NCBI RefSeq assembly: GCF_016909185.1
Contig: NZ_JAFBFH010000007.1
Span: forward strand, 100,887-164,886
Reading direction: 5' to 3'
DNA: 64,000 nt
Source: Siminovitchia thermophila
GTDB lineage: Bacteria; Bacillota; Bacilli; Bacillales; Bacillaceae_C
Part shown: positions 52,121 to 64,000 of the stretch, piece by piece
How the letters are laid out: each line of letters opens with the position of its first letter
Numbering within the stretch: position 1 is the stretch's first letter
Translations under genes and position numbers: made by a program
Notes under the pieces: generated by a model
The model's database searches: none
Told to the model about the DNA's origin: nothing
What the model saw: only the letters and a program-made list of their open reading frames with translations

Positions 52121-52618
52121 GTGTCTGCGTTTGTCAAAATAAAAAAGGTGATTGCGAAAGGCAGTTTGATAGGAAAAGATATGGCATTGGTTTGTAAGGG
52201 GACGAGGGTTGAGGGTACACATATATTTCTAATGAAGCCAAAGTTTCATTTCTATGACTCACTCATTAGCAACACTCCTCTGGACCCTCATCATTCGGAG
52301 TCCTTCCGTTTATCTCCCCTCCACGTTGAAACAACCATCCTGATTGAAATAAAGGCCGATGTTCATAAATGGCGAGCGGCAATATCCATAGATTTGAACA
52401 AATGGAAATTTTTTGTGGGCCCCTATTTGGACGAGACCGGCTTCTTTCCGCAGAGAATGGCCTACATGCTGCTTGCGTCTTTCGGATTGAAAAACAACCG
52501 CCATGAACTAAGCTTCGCAACATTGGCCACGATGAGAAATTCCTACGTAAGATACATAAGAAGTCCTCATCTCCATCGGGATCAAGGCGGTAAAGGAGGA
52601 CCGGAATCAAAAAGCTGA
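52121..52618 (+). CDS. Unrecognised soluble protein
   Basis: This protein of about 165 residues has no motif I recognise. It begins MSAFVKIKKVIAKGSLIGKD, contains beta-rich stretches (VETTILIEIKADVHKWRAAI, then SIDLNKWKFFVGPYLDETG) and ends in a basic, Gly-rich tail. No signal peptide or membrane helix is seen. GTG at 52121 is preferred because AGGGGGTGA lies just before; an ATG at 52115 overlaps it. The gene lies between the XRE regulator and ilvE. The coding call rests on the ribosome binding site and the long open frame; a minus-strand frame through the same DNA is a shadow. Confidence 0.55.
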   Translation: MSAFVKIKKVIAKGSLIGKDMALVCKGTRVEGTHIFLMKPKFHFYDSLISNTPLDPHHSESFRLSPLHVETTILIEIKADVHKWRAAISIDLNKWKFFVGPYLDETGFFPQRMAYMLLASFGLKNNRHELSFATLATMRNSYVRYIRSPHLHRDQGGKGGPESKS

Positions 52619-52751
52619 GGTACTACTTCCATCCAACGAATGTTCAGAAGTATTTTCCAATCATTATTCAAAAATAATTCAAAAATACAGATCATTGATA
52701 CGATCGTATTTGTAAACGGATACATTTTTTTATTGCCTTCCAAACAGCTAC

Positions 52752-52766
52752 AAGATTCTGAAAAAT
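52752..52766 (+). promoter_or_regulatory. CodY-like box at the ilvE promoter
   Basis: AAGATTCTGAAAAAT matches the CodY consensus AATTTTCWGAAAATT at 12 of 15 positions. It lies 2 bp upstream of the -35 element. CodY represses branched-chain amino acid genes in B. subtilis when GTP and isoleucine, leucine or valine are plentiful. Confidence 0.65.
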
Positions 52767-52768
52767 GG

Positions 52769-52797
52769 TTGACGAAACCCCGAAACCACGGTATTAT
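52769..52797 (+). promoter_or_regulatory. ilvE promoter
   Basis: TTGACG (52769-52774) and TATTAT (52792-52797), 17 bp apart, about 60 bp before the ilvE start. Confidence 0.78.
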
Positions 52798-52855
52798 TTA
52801 GAACAATGTATCCCACTAAAGTATAGTAAATGGGTAAGTTTGAGAGGGGCGAAAA

Positions 52856-53758
52856 ATGGTGAGTGAGCAATGGATTTTCCTCGACGGCAAATTAGTAACG
52901 AAAGAAGATGCCGTTGTATCGGTATATGATCACGGATTCCTGTATGGGGACGGTGTTTTCGAAGGTATTCGATCATACAATGGAAACATATTTCGACTGA
53001 ACGAACACTTAACCAGATTATACGAATCTGCAAAATCAGTGATGATAGATATACCGTATACGAAAGAGGAAATGACTCAGGTTCTAATAGAAACTCTCCG
53101 GAAAAACAATCTGAAAGATGCCTATATTCGTCTCGTTGTTTCCCGTGGAGTCGGGGATTTAGGGTTGGATCCAGCAAACTGCAGAAAACCTTCTGTCATT
53201 GTCATTGCTGAACCGCTCCGTATTTTCCCGAAGGAAATGTATGAATCGGGAATAGAAATCGTAACGGCCTCAACACGGAGAAACCGTTCAGATGTCTTAA
53301 GCCCGATGGTAAAATCCTTAAACTACTTAAATAATATTCTTGTAAAAATAGAGGCGAATCTTGCCGGAGCACATGAAGCACTTATGTTAAATGATCAGGG
53401 ATATGTGGCGGAAGGTTCAGCTGATAACATCTTTCTCGTAAAAGATCAGAAGCTGTATACGCCCCCTGGACATATTGGAGCGCTCGTAGGAGTCACGAGA
53501 AATGTCATTATCGAAGTTGCTCGTGAAAAAGGCTATGAAGTATTGGAGTCTGTTTTTACATTACACGATGTTTACACAGCAGATGAAGTATTTTTGACCG
53601 GTACAGCCGCGGAAGTCATCGCAGCCGTAAAAATTGATGGCCGTGTGGTCGGAGACGGAAAACCTGGCCCGGTTACAAACGACTTGCTTGAAAGTTTCAG
53701 AAAAATAACAACAACAGACGGAGTCAAAGTTTACGACGAGGCTCTACATGTAAGCTAA
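52856..53758 (+). CDS. ilvE: Branched-chain amino acid aminotransferase
   Basis: This 300-residue class IV PLP enzyme moves the amino group between glutamate and the 2-oxo acids of leucine, isoleucine and valine. The start is typical (WIFLDGKLV, then [19 protein letters not shown]). The PLP lysine is Lys153 in [17 protein letters not shown], and [12 protein letters not shown] with [10 protein letters not shown] follow. Its place at the head of an ilv-leu cluster supports branched-chain substrates over D-amino acids or aminodeoxychorismate. The ATG follows GAGAGGGGCG. Confidence 0.93.
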   Translation: MVSEQWIFLDGKLVTKEDAVVSVYDHGFLYGDGVFEGIRSYNGNIFRLNEHLTRLYESAKSVMIDIPYTKEEMTQVLIETLRKNNLKDAYIRLVVSRGVGDLGLDPANCRKPSVIVIAEPLRIFPKEMYESGIEIVTASTRRNRSDVLSPMVKSLNYLNNILVKIEANLAGAHEALMLNDQGYVAEGSADNIFLVKDQKLYTPPGHIGALVGVTRNVIIEVAREKGYEVLESVFTLHDVYTADEVFLTGTAAEVIAAVKIDGRVVGDGKPGPVTNDLLESFRKITTTDGVKVYDEALHVS

Positions 53759-53789
53759 GACAGATAAAGAGAAGGAAGCGGGGATTGAC

Positions 53790-55454
53790 ATGCGGAGCGA
53801 CATGATAAAAAAGGGGATAGACCGAGCCCCGCACCGGAGCTTGCTTTACGCAACGGGTGTAAAAACAAAAGATTTGGATAAACCGTTTATCGGTGTTTGT
53901 AATTCATATATTGACATCATTCCAGGGCATAAGCATTTACGGGAATTTGCCGAAGTGGTGAAGGAAGCCATTTGGGAAGCCGGAGGCGTTCCATTTGAAT
54001 TCAACACAATCGGAGTCGACGACGGCATTGCCATGGGACATATTGGAATGCGTTATTCACTGCCCAGCCGGGAACTGATCGCGGATGCTGCGGAAACGGT
54101 TATCAACGCCCACTGGTTTGATGGTGTATTTTATATTCCCAACTGTGACAAAATCACACCGGGAATGCTCATGGCAGCCTTCCGGACAAATGTCCCGTCG
54201 ATATTCGTCTCGGGCGGTCCGATGGAAGGCGGGATGTCATCGGATGGTGATCCGTTGACTTTAACTTCTGTTTTTGAAGGAGTCGGAGCCTATCACGCCG
54301 GAAAAATGACAGCGGAGAAATTGCTAGACATTGAACAGAATGCATGTCCGACATGTGGTTCTTGTTCCGGAATGTTCACGGCAAACTCCATGAACTCCTT
54401 AATGGAAATGCTGGGGGTTACGATTCCCGGAAACGGAACAATTGTCGCCACATCAAATGAGCGTCACCGTTTAATCAAAGAAGCCGCCAAAAATTTGATC
54501 CGCATGGTCAAGGAAGATGTCAAGCCAAGAGACCTTGTGACAGAACGGACCATTGATGATGCATTTGCACTTGATATGGCCATGGGCGGCTCAACAAATA
54601 CGGTTCTCCATACATTGGCTATTGCACACGAGGCAGAAATAGATTACGATTTATCTAGAATTAACGAAGTAGCCAAACGGGTTCCTTATTTGTCAAAAAT
54701 TGCTCCAGCATCTAACTACACGATGCAGGACGTCCACGAAGCCGGTGGAATCAGTGCCATCATTCGCGAATTATGCGAGATGGGCGCTGTTGAGCGTGAT
54801 CGTTTGACTGTTACTGGCAAAACCGTTTATGAAAATGTGAAAGACAGCGTCATTACCAATCCTGAAGTCATACGGCCAAGGGAGAACGCATATAGTCCAG
54901 TTGGAGGATTATCCATCCTTTACGGAAACATCGCTCCAAATGGCGGGGTCATTAAAGTTGGCGCGGTGGACCCGTCGATTACAACATTCCGGGGAAAAGC
55001 GATTGTGTTTGACTCTCAGGAAGATGCGCAAAAAGGAATTAACGACGGTACTGTACAGTCGGGACATGTCGTAGTCATTCGTTACGAAGGGCCAAAAGGC
55101 GGACCTGGAATGCCGGAAATGCTCGCGCCTACGTCAGCCATTGCCGGCCGGGGGCTGGACAAAGAAGTCGCTCTGATAACAGATGGGCGTTTCTCCGGGG
55201 CATCAAGAGGAATCTCGATAGGACATATTTCTCCTGAAGCTGCTGAAGGCGGACCAATCGCATTGGTGGAAAATGACGATGAAATTTTTATTGATTTGGA
55301 AAATCGGACTATTCAACTGCTGGTAGATGATGTTATACTTGCCGAAAGGCAGAAGAACTTAAAACCGTTTGAACCGAAGATCAAGAAAGGTTACTTGGCA
55401 AGATACTCTAAGCTGGTCACGTCCGCAAGTACAGGCGGCGTCATGAAAATATAA
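53790..55454 (+). CDS. ilvD: Dihydroxy-acid dehydratase
   Basis: This 554-residue iron-sulfur enzyme removes water from 2,3-dihydroxy-isovalerate and its homologue, the third common step of valine and isoleucine synthesis. The cluster cysteines are in [12 protein letters not shown] and [18 protein letters not shown], with [20 protein letters not shown] near the end. The ATG follows AAGGAAGCGGGG. It lies 31 bp after ilvE. A T-box leader begins just after its stop codon. Confidence 0.96.
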   Translation: MRSDMIKKGIDRAPHRSLLYATGVKTKDLDKPFIGVCNSYIDIIPGHKHLREFAEVVKEAIWEAGGVPFEFNTIGVDDGIAMGHIGMRYSLPSRELIADAAETVINAHWFDGVFYIPNCDKITPGMLMAAFRTNVPSIFVSGGPMEGGMSSDGDPLTLTSVFEGVGAYHAGKMTAEKLLDIEQNACPTCGSCSGMFTANSMNSLMEMLGVTIPGNGTIVATSNERHRLIKEAAKNLIRMVKEDVKPRDLVTERTIDDAFALDMAMGGSTNTVLHTLAIAHEAEIDYDLSRINEVAKRVPYLSKIAPASNYTMQDVHEAGGISAIIRELCEMGAVERDRLTVTGKTVYENVKDSVITNPEVIRPRENAYSPVGGLSILYGNIAPNGGVIKVGAVDPSITTFRGKAIVFDSQEDAQKGINDGTVQSGHVVVIRYEGPKGGPGMPEMLAPTSAIAGRGLDKEVALITDGRFSGASRGISIGHISPEAAEGGPIALVENDDEIFIDLENRTIQLLVDDVILAERQKNLKPFEPKIKKGYLARYSKLVTSASTGGVMKI

Positions 55455-55461
55455 ACCTTAA

Positions 55462-55748
55462 AGGCAATGATGAGGAAAAAGTGGATGAAGCCCTGCATTT
55501 ACAGAGAGCCGGAACTGCTGGAAACCGGCAATGCAGTCATTCGCGACATCACCTTAGAGCCGGAATCTTGAAAGCGAAAGCGATTATGGATTCACGGGGA
55601 TTACCCAAAGTTCCCGTTATCAATGAACAGCTTACCTGCTGTTCATGAGTCAGTGATTGTCACTGTAAAGTAGGGTGGTACCATGAAAGTTTTTTCATCC
55701 CTGCATAAAAGGTTCTCCTTTTGTGTGGGCTGAAAAAACTTTTTTTAT
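55462..55748 (+). ncRNA. T-box leader upstream of ilvB, leucine-type
   Basis: The region has the stem I landmarks (AGAGAGCCGG at 55503-55512, pairing CTGCATT/AATGCAG), the T-box AGGGTGGTACC (55672-55682), and a terminator with perfect 12-bp arms AAAGTTTTTTCA (55686-55697) and TGAAAAAACTTT (55731-55742), then T residues. The antiterminator uses GTGATTGTCACTGTAAAG with the T-box bulge. In the specifier loop, CTT (55553-55555) is a leucine codon; the nearby ATC (isoleucine) is the alternative. Uncharged tRNA would bind and allow transcription into ilvB-leuD. It lies between ilvD and ilvB, not at the head of the cluster. Confidence 0.9.
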
Positions 55749-55842
55749 TATAAAAAAATGACAAGATGAGTTGCTGCCGCAATGGTAAAAGTTCTTATTA
55801 AGAATAATCATTCAATTCAAAATGAAAGGAAGGCGCTAAGAG

Positions 55843-57578
55843 GTGAGTATAGGTTTCCCGATGAAGACAGGCAACCAAAAACAAGACACGGAAACGCAAG
55901 AACAAGTTAAGACTGGAGCAGACTTGTTCATTGAAGCACTGCAAAAGGAAAACGTCGAAATCATTTTCGGATATCCGGGAGGAGCTGTACTCCCGATTTA
56001 CGATGCTTTATATAAAAACCCGATCAGGCATATTCTGACAAGGCACGAACAAGGAGCCATCCATGCCGCGGAAGGATATGCAAGGGTAACCGGAAAACCG
56101 GGTGTTGTTATTGCTACTTCCGGCCCGGGGGCTACAAACCTTGTGACGGGTATTGCCGATGCCATGATGGATTCCCTGCCACTCGTTATTTTTACCGGGC
56201 AGGTGGGCAGTTCCGTGCTCGGAACGGATGCATTCCAAGAGTCGGACATTGTCGGAATTACGATGCCGATTACAAAACACAACTATCAGGTGAAAAAACT
56301 GGAAGACCTTGGCCGGATTATTAAAGAAGCATTTTACATTGCGTCGACAGGAAGGCCCGGCCCTGTACTCATCGATATTCCGAAAGACATCGCGACGCAA
56401 ACGGCAGGCGTTTATCCGGAAAAGCCAATTCATCTGCCGGGGTATCAGCCGACCACACGGCCAAACTATTTGCAAATTCAAAAGCTGGTCAATGCCATGG
56501 CCAGTGCGAAAAAACCACTTATACTTGCAGGGGCGGGTGTCCTGTTTGCAAAGGCCGCGGAAGCATTCCAGGCTTTTGTTGAAAACACAAGGTTCCCGGT
56601 GACGAATACATTACTCGGGCTTGGCAGCATCCCTGGCGACCATCCTCAATTCCTGGGAATGGCGGGTATGCACGGAACTTACGCATCCAACATGGCAATT
56701 ACCGAATGTGATTTGCTCATCAACTTTGGAGCCCGGTTTGATGATCGCTTGACTGGAAACTTGGAACACTTTGCACCGAACGCAACAATCGCCCATATCG
56801 ATATTGACCCGGCCGAAATCGGGAAGAACGTTCCCACGGAGATTCCGATTGTGGCTGATGCAAAAGCGGTATTGGAAGAGCTCAACAAAACGGATTTCCA
56901 TGTTCCGGATATTTCCGAATGGACAGAGCACTTGGATGAGTACCAAACAAAATATCCGTATAAAACGCCGGAATCAAAGGAGAATGAGTTGTCTTCACCG
57001 CATGTGATCGAAATGATTCACGAAATCACTAACGGAGAGGCCATTATCACAACAGATGTCGGACAGCACCAAATGTGGACCGCCCAATACTATCGCTTTA
57101 AAGGTCCACACAAATGGGTTACCTCCGGAGGACTGGGATCGATGGGCTTTGGTTTTCCATCAGCGATCGGCGCGCAAGTTGCCGACCCTGAAAGGACGGT
57201 TGTTTCCATTTCAGGAGATGCGGGCTTCCAAATGTGTCTTCAAGAGTTGTCAGTCGTAAAGGAACTTGGGTTGCCGATCAAGATCGTTATTTTAAACAAT
57301 AAATGTCTTGGAATGGTTCGCCAATGGCAGGAAAAGTTCTACGAGGAGCGTTATTCCCAGTCGTTGATTCCCGAGCAGCCTGACTTTATCAAACTTGGCG
57401 AAGCATATGGGATTAAAGGCTATAAAGTGGAAAACGCCGAGGAAGCGAAAGCCATTTTTGAAAAAACATTTAATACTCCGGAGCCGGTTATCATTGATTG
57501 CCGTGTCATCCAGGAAGAGAATGTCTATCCAATGGTTGCCCCAGGCACAGGACTACATGAAATGATTGGGGTGGGACA

Positions 57579-57582
<4 letters not shown>
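55843..57582 (+). CDS. ilvB: Acetolactate synthase, large subunit
   Basis: This 579-residue thiamine-diphosphate enzyme condenses pyruvate with pyruvate or 2-oxobutyrate, the first common step of branched-chain synthesis. It shows the TPP glutamate in [18 protein letters not shown], the FAD-binding middle domain, and the C-terminal Mg-TPP motif [20 protein letters not shown], then [14 protein letters not shown]. The GTG at 55843 follows AAGGAAGGCGCTAAGAGG. It overlaps ilvH by 4 bp. It is controlled by the T-box just upstream. Confidence 0.97.
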
Positions 57583-60683
<3,101 letters not shown>

Positions 60684-60709
60684 TATAAATATGAAGGAGG
60701 AAACACGGG

Positions 60710-61810
60710 ATGAAAAAACGGGTAGCTGTACTCTCTGGAGACGGTATTGGTAAAGAAGTAACGGAAGCGGCAGTTGCCGTGTTAGATTCAATTGGCCGCC
60801 GCTTTCACCATAAGTTTGAGTGGGTGTATGGTTTACTTGGAGGGGCAGCCCTAGACGAAGCCGGCCATCCCATTCCGGAAGAAACAATCAAGATTTGTGA
60901 GGAAAGCGACGCTATTTTACTTGGTGCGATCGGCGGCCCGAAATGGGATCACTTTCCGAAAGAACTGCGGCCGGAAAAAGGACTTCTCCAAATACGAAAA
61001 CACTTTGAGCTAAGTGTGAACTTGAGACCCGTGCAAGCATACAAAACGCTTCTAGCCTTCTCCCCATTAAAAGAAGAAGTAGCCGAAGGTGTGGACCTTG
61101 TATTCGTAAGGGAACTAACGGGGGGCCTTTATTTTGGAGAACCGAGCTACCATACAGACGATCAAGCCGTGGATACGTTAGTTTACGGCCGTGAAGAAAT
61201 CGAACGTGTCGTCAGATTCGCATTTGAGTTGGCAAAGCAACGGAGAAACAAGGTTTCTTCGATCGATAAAGCGAATGTACTGGAGTCGAGCAGATTATGG
61301 CGAAAAATTGTGGAAGAAGTGGCTGCCGAATATCCAGAAGTAGAATATGAACATATGTTAGTAGACTCTGCATCTATGAAGCTAATCACTTCTCCCGCTT
61401 CATTTGATGTCATTGTCACCGAGAATATGTTTGGCGATATTTTAAGTGATGAAGCATCCGTTATTGCAGGATCGCTCGGAATGCTGCCATCCGCAAGCCT
61501 TCGCGCAGATGGTTTTGGCTTATATGAACCTGTACATGGGTCTGCGCCCGACATCGCTGGACAAAATAAAGCAAACCCGGTTGGAGCCATCTTATCCGGT
61601 GCCATGATGCTTCGCAGTACATTCGGCATGAACCAGGAAGCAGCGGCAATTGAAGAAGCGGTCAGAAACGTTCTTGAAGACGGTTATTTTACGGGTGAGT
61701 TTAAAGTTGACGGCAGCAATGTATTAACAACAACTGAAATGACTGAAAAAATCATTGAAGAAATTGAGAAGGAACTTATTTCAGACCATATTTTAGCGGC
61801 TTATTCGTGA
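60710..61810 (+). CDS. leuB: 3-isopropylmalate dehydrogenase
   Basis: This 366-residue enzyme oxidises 3-isopropylmalate with NAD+ and decarboxylates the product. The start AVLSGDGIGKEVTEAAVAVL, LGAIGGPKWDHFPKELRPEK, and the nucleotide-binding end LYEPVHGSAPDIAGQNKANP are family signatures. The ATG follows AAGGAGG. It lies 26 bp after leuA and 10 bp before leuC. Confidence 0.96.
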   Translation: MKKRVAVLSGDGIGKEVTEAAVAVLDSIGRRFHHKFEWVYGLLGGAALDEAGHPIPEETIKICEESDAILLGAIGGPKWDHFPKELRPEKGLLQIRKHFELSVNLRPVQAYKTLLAFSPLKEEVAEGVDLVFVRELTGGLYFGEPSYHTDDQAVDTLVYGREEIERVVRFAFELAKQRRNKVSSIDKANVLESSRLWRKIVEEVAAEYPEVEYEHMLVDSASMKLITSPASFDVIVTENMFGDILSDEASVIAGSLGMLPSASLRADGFGLYEPVHGSAPDIAGQNKANPVGAILSGAMMLRSTFGMNQEAAAIEEAVRNVLEDGYFTGEFKVDGSNVLTTTEMTEKIIEEIEKELISDHILAAYS

Positions 61811-61820
61811 GGTGTGACAG

Positions 61821-63236
61821 TTGGGCAAAACAATTATTGAAAAAATATGGGAAAAACATGTAGTACACAGAGAAGAAGGTAAACCTGACCTTCTATATAT
61901 CGACCTTCATCTTGTTCATGAAGTAACTTCTCCGCAGGCGTTTGAGGGATTGCGGTTAAACAATCGCAAAGTGCGCAGGCCTGATCTCACATTCGCGACG
62001 ATGGATCATAACATTCCAACACGCTTGAATGAAGAAGTAACGGACCCAATCGCCCAGAAACAAATGACTACGCTGGAGAAAAATTGCTTGGAATTTGATG
62101 TTCCACTTGCTGGAATCGGACATCCGAACCAGGGAATTGTTCATGTTATCGGGCCGGAACTCGGGCTAACACAGCCTGGAAAGACAATCGTTTGCGGCGA
62201 CAGCCATACATCGACACATGGAGCATTTGGCGCTCTTGCTTTCGGTATTGGAACAAGCGAGGTTGAACACGTACTGTCCACACAAACATTGTGGCAGTCA
62301 AAGCCAAAAACAATGAAAGTCGAAGTAAAAGGAGATCTTGGTCCGGGCGTAACGGCAAAAGACTTGATCTTGGCCATCATCGCCAAATATGGTGTGAACA
62401 TCGGAACAGGCCACATTATTGAATATACCGGGGAAGCGATCCGGAATTTGACGATGGAACAACGAATGACAGTATGCAACATGTCTATTGAAGCCGGTGC
62501 AAGGGCAGGCTTGATCAGCCCGGATGAAACGACCTTTGAATATTTAAGAGGCCGTGAACATATCCCCGCAGGTGAGGCGTTTGATAGATTAGTTGAAGAA
62601 TGGAAAGGACTCGCGTCTGACCCGGATGCACAATATGATTCAGTCATTGATATTGATGCCTCCGAGATCGAGCCCTTTGTTACATGGGGAACAAATCCTT
62701 CCATGGGCGTCGGGATTTCAGAACCAATTCCAAAGCCTGAAGATGCCAAAAATGAAGCTGAAAGAGAATCCATTGAGCAAGCGCTCGAATATATGGGTCT
62801 TGAAGGCGGAGTAAAAATGACCGATGTAGATATTCAATATGTATTTATCGGATCGTGTACGAACTCCAGAATGGAAGATTTACGTTCGGCGGCTAAAGTA
62901 TTGGAAGGCAGAAAAGTAAAAGGCGGCGTAAACGCCATTGTTGTCCCCGGATCACGAACAGTCAAAGCCCAGGCGGAAAAAGAAGGTTTAGATAAAATCT
63001 TCCTTGATGCCGGATTTGAATGGCGCGAGACAGGATGCAGCATGTGTCTCGCCATGAATGCGGATCAAGTGCCTCCGGGCATGCGCTGTGCTTCGACGTC
63101 CAACCGGAATTTTGAGGGACGTCAGGGGAACGGCTCCCGTACACATCTCGTCAGCCCTGAAATGGCTGCTGCTGCGGCGGTTGAAGGCCGATTCGTTGAC
63201 GTGAGAAACTTATTGAAAGGGGAGGTGCTCACATGA
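61821..63236 (+). CDS. leuC: 3-isopropylmalate dehydratase, large subunit
   Basis: This 471-residue aconitase-type subunit holds the 4Fe-4S cluster, with cysteines in [16 protein letters not shown] and [20 protein letters not shown], and [20 protein letters not shown] near the middle. With LeuD it isomerises 2- to 3-isopropylmalate. The TTG at 61821 follows GAGGTGTG. It overlaps leuD by 4 bp. Confidence 0.96.
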   Translation: MGKTIIEKIWEKHVVHREEGKPDLLYIDLHLVHEVTSPQAFEGLRLNNRKVRRPDLTFATMDHNIPTRLNEEVTDPIAQKQMTTLEKNCLEFDVPLAGIGHPNQGIVHVIGPELGLTQPGKTIVCGDSHTSTHGAFGALAFGIGTSEVEHVLSTQTLWQSKPKTMKVEVKGDLGPGVTAKDLILAIIAKYGVNIGTGHIIEYTGEAIRNLTMEQRMTVCNMSIEAGARAGLISPDETTFEYLRGREHIPAGEAFDRLVEEWKGLASDPDAQYDSVIDIDASEIEPFVTWGTNPSMGVGISEPIPKPEDAKNEAERESIEQALEYMGLEGGVKMTDVDIQYVFIGSCTNSRMEDLRSAAKVLEGRKVKGGVNAIVVPGSRTVKAQAEKEGLDKIFLDAGFEWRETGCSMCLAMNADQVPPGMRCASTSNRNFEGRQGNGSRTHLVSPEMAAAAAVEGRFVDVRNLLKGEVLT

Positions 63237-63820
63237 AACCCATTAAAGAAGTAACGAGTGTCATCACCCCGCTGGACCGTTCCAACGTAGATACAGACCA
63301 GATTATCCCGAAGCAATTTTTAAAGCGGATTGAACGTACCGGATTTGGGAAATTCTTATTCTATCATTGGCGTTTTCACGATGACGGTACGGAAAAGCCG
63401 GATTTCGTATTAAACAAACCTGAATATAAACATAGCGAGATTCTGGTTGCGCGGGAAAACTTCGGCTGTGGTTCTTCGCGTGAGCATGCTCCTTGGGCAT
63501 TGGGCGACTATGGATTCCGTGTCGTCATCGCACCGAGCTTTGCCGATATTTTTCACAGCAATTGCTTTAAAAATGGCATTTTGCCTATTCAATTGGAAGA
63601 ATCGAAAGTCGAAGAACTGCTGCAAGCAGGGAAGGAAAAGCCGTTGCAAGTCACAGTCAATCTTGAGACTGAAACAATCAACACAGCGGATGGGAACAGC
63701 TATTCATTTTCCATTGATCCGTACCGCCGCCAAATGTTGTTGAATGGCTGGGATGAAATCGCCTTGACATTGCAGTTGGAAGATGAAATTACGGCTTATG
63801 AAAAATCAATCGCTAAATAA
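63233..63820 (+). CDS. leuD: 3-isopropylmalate dehydratase, small subunit
   Basis: This 195-residue swivel-domain subunit begins [20 protein letters not shown] and has [20 protein letters not shown], then the substrate-binding [19 protein letters not shown]. Its start overlaps the leuC stop. It ends the cluster, and a strong terminator follows. The ATG follows AAAGGGGAGG. Confidence 0.96.
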   Translation: MKPIKEVTSVITPLDRSNVDTDQIIPKQFLKRIERTGFGKFLFYHWRFHDDGTEKPDFVLNKPEYKHSEILVARENFGCGSSREHAPWALGDYGFRVVIAPSFADIFHSNCFKNGILPIQLEESKVEELLQAGKEKPLQVTVNLETETINTADGNSYSFSIDPYRRQMLLNGWDEIALTLQLEDEITAYEKSIAK

Positions 63821-63826
63821 GTAAGG

Positions 63827-63869
63827 AAGACTTGACGCTGGCTTGGAGACCAGCGGGCAAGTCTTTTTT
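63827..63869 (+). terminator. Intrinsic terminator of the ilv-leu cluster
   Basis: GACTTGACGCTGG and CCAGCGGGCAAGTC form a long stem (about 63829-63863) with one internal bulge, followed by TTTTTTA. Confidence 0.9.
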
Positions 63870-63884
63870 ATGTGAGCGCATGGA

Positions 63885-63912
63885 TTGAAATGCTTTATAG
63901 TTAAGATATACT
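63885..63912 (+). promoter_or_regulatory. Promoter of the gene at the right edge
   Basis: TTGAAA (63885-63890) and TATACT (63907-63912) are 16 bp apart. Downstream, GTAAATT and AATTTAC form a 7-bp inverted repeat (about 63931-63955). Confidence 0.65.
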
Positions 63913-63977
63913 CTCGGCATTCCAAACGAGTAAATTCCTGAATTCCCAAAAATTTACTGGAAATGGAGTGTAATCTG

Positions 63978-64000
63978 ATGAGGAGATGGTCATTTTCATA
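63978..64000 (+). CDS. Start of an unidentified gene (3' partial)
   Basis: An ATG at 63978 with GGAG 9 nt upstream begins MRRWSFS and leaves the window. It follows a clear promoter. The product cannot be identified from seven residues. Confidence 0.5.

Noticed and set aside
52266..52610. Minus-strand frame opposite the unrecognised gene at 52121
   Set aside because: It has no ribosome binding site and no recognisable motif, and the plus strand has a good start signal.

Overview
The window is chromosomal DNA of an endospore-forming member of the Bacillaceae. The gene order rpoE-pyrG-ywjG-spo0F-fbaA-tal-murAB-glpX-rho-rpmE-tdk-prfA-prmC-spoIIR-ywlC-mntP-ywlE-rpiB-ywlG-glyA-upp-atp operon-ywmB-murAA-spoIID-spoIIQ-spoIIID-mbl-flhO-flhP-fabZ-ywpF-ssbB is that of the Bacillus subtilis chromosome on one flank of oriC. 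The sporulation genes (spo0F, spoIIR, spoIID, spoIIQ, spoIIID) and probable sigma-H and sigma-F promoters agree with this. I cannot name the species from sequence alone; a Bacillus/Caldibacillus/Aeribacillus-like organism would fit. No tRNA, rRNA, CRISPR array, prophage or intact insertion sequence was found.

Layout. 1-5130: the 3' end of a fused isobutyryl-CoA mutase gene, a small membrane protein gene, and an iron ABC transporter behind a strong promoter with a Fur box. 5290-14850: RNA polymerase delta, CTP synthase (with a CTP-sensing leader), Spo0F, central carbon enzymes, the first of two MurA paralogues, Rho and L31. 14900-18600: thymidine kinase, release factor 1 with its methylase, and SpoIIR with an unusual repeat tail. 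18600-19150: a decayed repeat element followed by a cluster of six DnaA-box-like sites. 19089-26079: threonylcarbamoyl-AMP synthase, Mn efflux, arginine phosphatase, RpiB, SHMT, UPRT and UDP-GlcNAc epimerase. 26245-33934: the nine-gene atpZIBEFHAGDC-type operon, with large structured gaps after atpE and atpG. 33974-44244: envelope and sporulation genes, Mbl, two basal-rod proteins and FabZ. The spoIIQ-spoIIID and spoIIID-mbl gaps are long, AT-rich in part and non-coding.

44400-52620 departs from the B. subtilis order: an Asn/Asp-rich lipoprotein, YwpF, competence-type SSB, a secreted alkaline phosphatase, a LysM-NlpC/P60 endopeptidase, methionine gamma-lyase, NagB, an XRE regulator and an unrecognised protein. 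52750-63870 is a complete branched-chain amino acid cluster ilvE-ilvD-[T-box]-ilvB-ilvH-ilvC-leuA-leuB-leuC-leuD, with a CodY-like box at its promoter and a leucine-type T-box in mid-cluster. The window ends in the first codons of another gene.

No clearly new biochemical system was found. The most interesting observations are the DnaA-box cluster at ywlC, the parallel tandem-repeat tails on the two forespore proteins SpoIIR and SpoIIQ, the long hairpin overlapping the mntP ribosome binding site, the intrinsic terminator inside the atp operon after atpE, the 108-bp nested hairpin after nagB, and the mid-operon T-box.
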